A DNA stretch of 64,000 nt, taken from NCBI GenBank assembly GCA_964629015.1, contig CAZVMN010000006.1:143125-207124 (forward strand), in the 5' to 3' direction. Below the pieces are notes generated by a model. That model had not been told where the DNA came from. It saw only the letters and a program-made list of their open reading frames with translations, and did not search any database. Position 1 is the first letter of the stretch. Every line of letters begins with the position of its first letter. The DNA comes from Oceanococcus sp964629015. GTDB taxonomy: Bacteria; Pseudomonadota; Gammaproteobacteria; Nevskiales; Oceanococcaceae. The position numbers and the translations under genes were made by a program. Shown here piece after piece: positions 59,347 through 64,000 of the stretch.

Positions 59347-60996
59347 TTAGTCGGCCTCGTCGCTCAGCACGACGTCCTGTTCGCCTTGTTCGCCAATCTT
59401 GGGCAATGGTTGATCGGGATCTTCGACTGTCTGAATCATTTGCTGCAGTCGGCGGGCAGCTTTGGCGATTTGATCCATCATGCGGTGCACCGAATGTAAC
59501 TGATCCAGTATCTGATTGGCGCGAGCTGGCTGATATTGGCCGGCGGCAGTGGCGTCCAGCACCGCTGAACGTGCCGCATCGTAGTGCTGCTGAATCGCCT
59601 CGGCTTGGCCCTCGAACGCGTCGTCGTAGGCCAGATTCTGGAAATTCCACGACACTAGCAACTGCCGCATGGCGTCGACGAACTCCCGCGCCTGCGGTAT
59701 CTCCAGCTCACCCGAACGCACTTGCCGGGCCGACACGCTCGCTTCCCGCAATCGGCGCGCCAAACGCAAGATATCCGGCAAGGGCTGCGATTCTGTCAAG
59801 GTCATACGGGCCCGCCCAACGCTTGCCGCTGCGGAATCGATCACATCACACAAAGTCTGCACCGCGGTGTACAAGTCGCTATTGGCTTTGATCGCCCCAG
59901 GATGCTGAAGCACGCCCAGCGCCAGATTCCGGGCCATGTCCAATACGTGCAAAAGTTCCAAGCGCATCGCGTCTTGCGCCAACAGCGGGGCCTGCACGGT
60001 ATTCGCATCGAGAAACCGCGGTTTGCCCAGATCTTCCGCGCGCGAAACAAAACGTTTTTCCAGAAATGCTGCCAAGCGCGCCGTAAACGGCCACAGCAGC
60101 AGAACACCCAGCAGGTTGAAAAAGGTATGAAACAACGCCAAGCCAACCGCAGGACCTCCGTCCGTCAACAGCAGTTGTTCTGTGTGATCCACAACCCACA
60201 ACATGCCGGGCAACAGCAGCAGCGCCACACCCCCGGTCACCAGATTGAACACCACGTGTGCGACAGCCACTCGCTTGGCATTGGCGGTCGCACCAAGCGT
60301 CGCAAACAGTGCCGTCGACGTCGTCCCCATATTGGCACCAATCACCGTGGCTGCCGCGGCTGGCACGCTGATGACGCCGCCGGTGGCGGCGGTGAGAGTT
60401 ATCGCAATGGCCGCACTCGAGGACTGGGTGACCACGGTCATAAAAATCCCCACCCCCACAAAAATCAGCAATCCGAAGCCTGAGCCAGACCCAATGCCGC
60501 CGAGATCAACTCCAGCGGCCAGCCCTTCGAAGGCAACCTTCAGCACATCGATACCGATGAAAAAGAGGCCGAAACCGGCCACCGCAAAACCTATCGCGCT
60601 GCGACGTTTTCCCGCCCCTGTGAGATGCAACAGCATCCCGACGCCAATCATAGGTAAGGCAAACACTTCCAACTTGATCTTGAAACCAACGGCCGCGACC
60701 AGCCAGGCCGTCATGGTCGTGCCAATATTGGCTCCGTACACCACACCCAATGCTTGCTGCATAGTCAGCAAGTTGGCATTGACAAAGCCAATGGTGGCGA
60801 TGGTCACCGCACTCGACGATTGCACGATACCGGTAATCAATGCACCGGCACCGATGCCATGCAATGGTGTTCGCGTCCAACGCCCCAGCAAGTCGCGCAG
60901 TGCATCGCCTGCGGTCATCCGCAAGCCATCGGTGATCATGTTGACGGCCAAAAGAAACAGCCCCAGCCCGCCAATCAATGCGCCGAGCAGTTCCAT
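59347..60996 (-). CDS. Na/Pi cotransporter family protein with PhoU-like domain
   Basis: 549 residues. The NptA/PF02690 repeats are visible: ITGIVQSSSAVTIATIGFVNANLL and VTQSSSAAIAITLTAATGGVIS, each with the QSSS motif of sodium-phosphate transporters. About nine membrane segments, then a C-terminal helical PhoU-like domain (about 360-549). ATG 60996 has GGAG upstream. It marks the edge of conserved chromosome before the integron cassettes. Confidence 0.9.
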   Translation of the reverse strand: MELLGALIGGLGLFLLAVNMITDGLRMTAGDALRDLLGRWTRTPLHGIGAGALITGIVQSSSAVTIATIGFVNANLLTMQQALGVVYGANIGTTMTAWLVAAVGFKIKLEVFALPMIGVGMLLHLTGAGKRRSAIGFAVAGFGLFFIGIDVLKVAFEGLAAGVDLGGIGSGSGFGLLIFVGVGIFMTVVTQSSSAAIAITLTAATGGVISVPAAAATVIGANMGTTSTALFATLGATANAKRVAVAHVVFNLVTGGVALLLLPGMLWVVDHTEQLLLTDGGPAVGLALFHTFFNLLGVLLLWPFTARLAAFLEKRFVSRAEDLGKPRFLDANTVQAPLLAQDAMRLELLHVLDMARNLALGVLQHPGAIKANSDLYTAVQTLCDVIDSAAASVGRARMTLTESQPLPDILRLARRLREASVSARQVRSGELEIPQAREFVDAMRQLLVSWNFQNLAYDDAFEGQAEAIQQHYDAARSAVLDATAAGQYQPARANQILDQLHSVHRMMDQIAKAARRLQQMIQTVEDPDQPLPKIGEQGEQDVVLSDEAD

Positions 60997-61155
60997 AACC
61001 TGATCTCCATTTCCGGCCTTACGTTCCGGTTGAAATGCCACTGGCCGCGGTTAGCGCAACCGTCTACTGGTGCAGAGCAGCAGCAAGAGGGTTCTACCCC
61101 GATCCCACGGGACGACCCGTGCGACGTTGACGTTACCAGTTCATTCTCTTCGGCA

Positions 61156-61300
61156 CCTAACGTCATGTTGTGTGCCCACCCTGCAGCGCAAGATGCATTC
61201 TCGGCGTAAACCTGTCTGGCTTTGGTCAATCAGAACTACGCTAGATTGAGGACCCAGGGTACGCCTGCAGATGGGATTGCTCTCAGGCATCTGCGTTGGA
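61156..61300 (-). repeat. attC-like site, terminal cassette
   Basis: Plus-strand ends ACCTAAC (61156-61162, RYYYAAC) and GTTGGAC (61294-61300, GTTRRRY), about 145 bp apart, with partial inner symmetry (AACGtcATG / CATctgCGTT). It encloses the stop of the 61283 gene. The length is at the upper limit for attC and the symmetry is weak, so this is the least certain of the set. Confidence 0.4.
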
Positions 61301-61732
61301 CGCAATGGGGTCATTCCGGGACTCATCTTGATTTGCCCAGCGCAACACTATGGCGGCAGCAATCGCCAGTGCCAATAAGGCAAATTTAGGATTTACCGTC
61401 ATGAAATTGACAAACAAAGCCGCGTGGCTAACAAGATAGATGGTTATCAGAACGAAACCCCACTGCATTCGCCACAGCTGGCCGATCGCGCCGAGCGTAA
61501 TCGTAACGCCCATGAAGAGGATGTAAGCGAAATAGGCTACCGGCGTAAAGCCCACCAGATTTGTATCTTGCTCGGCAATGAAGCGCTGAGTAGCAGACAG
61601 GGCTTCCGTCGCTTCGCCGCCAAAAGCCCACCAGCCAGCCGCCTGCCCAATCATCAGCAAACTCACTCCCACGCGGATTAAGCCCGAAGCAAGAAAGAGC
61701 AAGCAGATAGCAATGGCCAGTTTACGTTTCAT
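61283..61732 (-). CDS. Cassette gene: four-helix membrane protein
   Basis: 149 residues from ATG 61732 with four hydrophobic segments (about 5-27, 57-79, 88-110, 113-132) and a polar tail RWANQDESRNDPIASNADA. No family recognised. It has almost no untranslated flank: the attC of the previous cassette ends 35 bp upstream and its own attC begins inside its last codons. No ribosome-binding site is seen, as is common in cassettes. Confidence 0.7.
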   Translation of the reverse strand: MKRKLAIAICLLFLASGLIRVGVSLLMIGQAAGWWAFGGEATEALSATQRFIAEQDTNLVGFTPVAYFAYILFMGVTITLGAIGQLWRMQWGFVLITIYLVSHAALFVNFMTVNPKFALLALAIAAAIVLRWANQDESRNDPIASNADA

Positions 61733-61766
61733 ACCACACACGCACCCAGGACTGGAACAGACACAT

Positions 61767-61822
61767 CGACAACTTCCACGTTCACGCGATAACTCTCCCT
61801 GGCACAGAACGTGTTGTTATGC
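61767..61822 (-). repeat. attC site (56 bp)
   Basis: Ends CGACAAC (61767-61773) and GTTATGC (61816-61822). Inner boxes AACTTCCACGTTC and GAACGTGTTGTT are near-complementary, the L-box pairing typical of attC. The stop TAA of the DUF6176 gene lies inside the site, a common feature of cassettes. Confidence 0.7.
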
Positions 61823-62164
61823 GGCTGAGTCATCAGCCTGCTCCCATGTGGAGGCATCTAACAGCAACTCTGTATCCTCCATGCTTGCCCAGGCTTCGCG
61901 CTTAAAGCGCTGGTGAATGGCATCGACTTCATGCTTCGAGGTTCTTACCACCGTCCTGGCTTGCTCCATGCTGCGGGCGCGCATGTAGTACACCAGATAG
62001 TCGGCGTCTTCCCTTGAGAGTAAAAATACCGACTCAACGACTACCGACTCATCATGCAAAGTGGCAAGCACCTCTTTCATTCGATCATTCATGGTCTCCG
62101 CCCACTCTCGGACGATGGGCAGGCTTCCTGGCTTCAGTCGAATGAGCTTGCAGGTAACGTCCAT
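61817..62164 (-). CDS. Cassette gene: DUF6176-like protein
   Basis: 115 residues, soluble. KLIRLKPGSLPIVREWAETMNDRMKE and ESVFLLSREDADYLVYYMRA match small DUF6176/antibiotic-monooxygenase-like ferredoxin-fold proteins; no activity is known. The start lies 18 bp from the preceding attC end, and its stop is embedded in the next attC. Confidence 0.8.
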   Translation of the reverse strand: MDVTCKLIRLKPGSLPIVREWAETMNDRMKEVLATLHDESVVVESVFLLSREDADYLVYYMRARSMEQARTVVRTSKHEVDAIHQRFKREAWASMEDTELLLDASTWEQADDSAA

Positions 62165-62181
62165 ACTATTTCTTGGGTGCC

Positions 62182-62280
62182 GTATAACGCCTGAGCTCAG
62201 GTACGTTTGAGGCGGCGTCTGCCTTTGCGGCAGTAAAGGTCAGTGACGGCTCAAACGTCACCTCTAACCTGTTGTTCGAT
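62182..62280 (-). repeat. attC site (99 bp)
   Basis: Ends GTATAAC (62182-62188) and GTTCGAT (62274-62280). GGTACGTTTGAG (62200-62211) pairs with CTCAAACGTCACC (62250-62262) as the main stem, and CTGCCTTTGCGGCAG forms an inner hairpin. The core ends deviate from strict consensus, but the fold and the shared 16-mer are clear. Confidence 0.75.
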
Positions 62281-62284
62281 TTCA

Positions 62285-62662
62285 TCACTCCAGCGCCCCA
62301 TTCTTGTGTTCTTTGATGGCAACCATAGCAAGTGCCAATACACAAAGGTTGGTTGTAACCGGATTGAATGCGCCCGCAAGCAATGACGGTGACCAAATTG
62401 CCACGAACAGTAGAAGTGCGACCATAAATGCTGCAGTACACACCAAAGGCCAAAGCTGTTTCCACAGCACTACGACTACAACGCCAAATACAACCTCAAA
62501 CACACCCGCAAACATTGAAAGCTGAACTGCCGACGCATGAGAAAGCCCAAGCGATATATTCATAGCCAACTCATCTTCATGCGGCCCCAGCAGCTTAGGC
62601 ACTAACCCGTGGTACAGCCAAACAAACGCAATTGTGATGCGGCTAATTGCGTAAGTGCTCAC
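62285..62662 (-). CDS. Cassette gene: DoxX-like membrane protein
   Basis: 125 residues with four membrane segments; RITIAFVWLYHGLVPKLLGPHEDEL at the start is typical of the DoxX-like family (PF13781). Function unknown, possibly a redox membrane component. ATG overlaps the stop of the GNAT gene (ATGA), so this cassette carries two coupled genes. Local composition is AT-richer than the chromosome. Confidence 0.83.
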   Translation of the reverse strand: MSTYAISRITIAFVWLYHGLVPKLLGPHEDELAMNISLGLSHASAVQLSMFAGVFEVVFGVVVVVLWKQLWPLVCTAAFMVALLLFVAIWSPSLLAGAFNPVTTNLCVLALAMVAIKEHKNGALE

Positions 62663-63171
62663 ACCGCACTGACCGCCGATAAGGTTGCTTCCATCACAAC
62701 GGACTCTCCGAGGAAGCGAGCATTTTTCTTACGCTCCACCTCCACGAAACCCTCGCGCTGCCAAAATTTGAACGCCCTGATGTTAGTCGAAATAACCGCA
62801 ATGCGGAGGTACTCACACCCCCACGATAGAGCAAGCGACCGTACGTAAGCCAGAGCGTTAGCCCCCAAACCACAACCCTGCTTTGGCTCTGAGAACAGAA
62901 GAAGGCCGATAAACGCCGTTGTTTCCAACGGATACCCCCGGACCACATCTAAACAACCCACACCTTCGGACTGATCCAGGATCAAATACGAAAACTTGTC
63001 CTCAAGCGTTTTTCCCTTTGGGAACAGGTTTAGGTCTTCCTCCGCCGCATCACTTGCAGGAAGGCGACCCTCCACAGCGAGATAGTAGCCTGGAGCCTGT
63101 TCGAGCACGTCTTGGTAGGCCCGAACATGAGCTTTATTCTCGGGAGTTAAACGCTGGTACGAGAGGGCCAC
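62659..63171 (-). CDS. Cassette gene: GNAT family N-acetyltransferase
   Basis: 170 residues with GNAT motif A QGCGLGANALAYVRSLA and the following NIRAFKFWQREGFVEVERK. It begins with GTG at 63171, seven bases from the previous attC; there is no in-frame ATG close by. Acetyltransferases are frequent integron cargo, some giving antibiotic resistance, but no specific substrate can be assigned. Confidence 0.82.
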   Translation of the reverse strand: MALSYQRLTPENKAHVRAYQDVLEQAPGYYLAVEGRLPASDAAEEDLNLFPKGKTLEDKFSYLILDQSEGVGCLDVVRGYPLETTAFIGLLLFSEPKQGCGLGANALAYVRSLALSWGCEYLRIAVISTNIRAFKFWQREGFVEVERKKNARFLGESVVMEATLSAVSAV

Positions 63172-63177
63172 AATGAC

Positions 63178-63276
63178 ATTTATCGCCGTAGTTTAGGTGC
63201 GTTTGAGGCGATGGCCGCGTTTGTGGCTGCAAAAGTAGGCAGCGAGTCCACCGCCACCTGCAACGTGTTGTTAGGC
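63178..63276 (-). repeat. attC site (99 bp)
   Basis: Ends ATTTATC (63178-63184, a degenerate core) and GTTAGGC (63270-63276, perfect GTTRRRY). Contains the shared 16-mer at 63195-63210. The preceding gene's stop lies two bases from GTTAGGC. Confidence 0.72.
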
Positions 63277-63277
63277 T

Positions 63278-63895
63278 TCAACTCTCAAAACCCAAATTGA
63301 CCGAAACAGGAGAAATAGCATCCTGAGGCAATGGTGGTTTCTTGGTGCCTATCTCTGAAGCCCGGGTGACGGAAACTTCTAAACCAACCTCTTCTAAAAC
63401 CACATCATCGATCCAGATTTTTCCGCCACCGCGGAGACCCACGCCATAGGCCAAAGCAACGGCGTCGCGAGGAATATCCAGCACAACCTCATGTACTTCC
63501 CATGCCGTTGTTCCTTCGATGGGGCGGTCGCTCATATTGTCAAACGCCACAACCGTGCCATCAGACCGATCGGCGCGAAGCCAAAGCCAACCTTTGTGAG
63601 AATCTTGGGACTGGACTTGAGCACTTAAACGAACTCTCTTCCCTCGGTATGGGAACGCATTTACGGCCTGCATCAGCGTGCCGAATTGAAATTCCGGCGC
63701 CCCTAACGAATCAAGAACCCCGGAAGCTTCACCCTCTACCCTCGATGACCTATCCGTAAATGCTGTGTATCGCGTACTCGCTGGATCACGATGTACAAAC
63801 CAGCCCTCAGGCACTTGCTCTGGAACCGCAGAGATTTCAGCAGAACATAAGCCCGAGAAAATTATCCCCAATACAGCAAAAGTAATTTTTTGCAT
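63278..63895 (-). CDS. Cassette gene: secreted protein of unknown function
   Basis: 205 residues with signal peptide (ending LCSA, about residue 19). The mature part looks beta-rich (GKRVRLSAQVQSQ, GWLWLRADRSDG, KIWIDDVVLEEVG), like a carbohydrate-binding or jelly-roll domain that follows bacterial sensor proteins; I cannot name the family. GGGGGAG before ATG 63895 is a good ribosome-binding site. Its own attC follows at 63276. Confidence 0.78.
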   Translation of the reverse strand: MQKITFAVLGIIFSGLCSAEISAVPEQVPEGWFVHRDPASTRYTAFTDRSSRVEGEASGVLDSLGAPEFQFGTLMQAVNAFPYRGKRVRLSAQVQSQDSHKGWLWLRADRSDGTVVAFDNMSDRPIEGTTAWEVHEVVLDIPRDAVALAYGVGLRGGGKIWIDDVVLEEVGLEVSVTRASEIGTKKPPLPQDAISPVSVNLGFES

Positions 63896-63945
63896 GGCTC
63901 TCTCCCCCTATCTTTGAATCTTACTCCCAGCGAGCTGCATTTGAA

Positions 63946-64000
63946 GCCTAACGCCCACGTTGAGGTGCGTTTGAGGCGGCGCCTGCCTTTGCGACAGCAA
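63946..64000 (-). repeat. attC site, cut by the window edge
   Basis: Starts with perfect GCCTAAC (63946-63952), then CCCACGTTGAGG and the shared 16-mer at 63963-63978, followed by CTGCCTTTGCG as in the site at 62182. The other end lies beyond 64000, so the array continues to the right. Confidence 0.75.

Larger units (their letters stand above)
61156..64000 (-). mobile_element. Distal part of an integron gene-cassette array
   Basis: Five small unrelated genes, all on the minus strand, each followed within a few bases by an attC-like imperfect palindrome bounded by RYYYAAC/GTTRRRY-type cores. Three of the sites share the same 16-mer (AGGTGCGTTTGAGGCG at 63195 and 63963, one change at 62199). 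Base composition is more AT-rich than the rest. No integrase is inside the window; by gene direction intI should lie to the right of 64000, and 61156 would be the array's distal end. Confidence 0.8.

Noticed and set aside
61156..64000. Toxin-antitoxin or prophage remnant as explanation for the small genes at the right edge
   Set aside because: No toxin, antitoxin or phage motifs; the regular attC-like palindromes explain the layout better.
1..64000. CRISPR arrays, tRNA/rRNA genes, insertion sequences, BigR, CueR and integron integrase
   Set aside because: None seen on either strand by eye; the repeats found are limited to the attC-like sites.

Overview
The window looks like chromosome of a free-living, GC-rich, non-enteric gammaproteobacterium. 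The order tsf/rpsB | map-glnD-dapD-dapE is typical of that class, and the window also carries DksA, Zur, FadL, OmpW, ilvGM and an aerobactin-type iucABCD operon. A Nevskiales/Xanthomonadales-like or marine lineage is a guess; no 16S gene is present. I see no tRNA, rRNA, CRISPR array or insertion sequence.

Layout. 1-7.5 kb: translation and nitrogen/lysine housekeeping genes. 7.5-14.6 kb: class I aldolase, AGCS and SulP transporters, and a persulfide dioxygenase divergent from two YeeE/YedE sulfur-permease halves around a small palindrome. 14.6-18.7 kb: FadL divergent from a TetR regulator and a lipoprotein endoglycoceramidase-like GH5 enzyme. 18.7-23.2 kb: a lipoprotein, CBS, MAPEG, crotonase and phosphoesterase genes. 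23.2-30.8 kb: a zinc-homeostasis island holding folE, a zinc-independent-type dksA, a COG0523 GTPase, DUF1826, zur, an unannotated 62-residue His-rich protein, a beta-propeller lipoprotein, an FtsX-type ABC transporter with a His-rich periplasmic loop, and a DUF3299 protein. Two Zur-box-like sites sit in its two divergent promoter regions. 30.8-36.7 kb: lipoprotein KatG, a 2OG-Fe dioxygenase, a promoter-driven structured RNA candidate, OmpW under an FNR box, and an SRPBCC-SDR fusion. 36.7-43.6 kb: iucABCD with a Fur box and a divergent MFS exporter. 43.6-50.3 kb: cusCBA-type Cu/Ag efflux behind a CueR-type promoter. 50.3-55.3 kb: two divergent TonB-dependent receptors. 55.4-57.5 kb: ilvGM with a complete leader-peptide attenuator. 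57.7-61.0 kb: oxidoreductase, thioesterase and Na/Pi cotransporter. 61.15-64.0 kb: the distal end of an integron cassette array, with five attC-like sites and five small genes all on the minus strand.

Metal homeostasis is the common theme: zinc (Zur island), iron (aerobactin-type siderophore, Fur) and copper/silver (Cus). The most novel-looking items are the His-rich micro-protein that shares a Zur-box intergenic region with a zinc-type ABC cluster, the structured RNA at about 34.1-34.25 kb, and the integron array running off the right edge.
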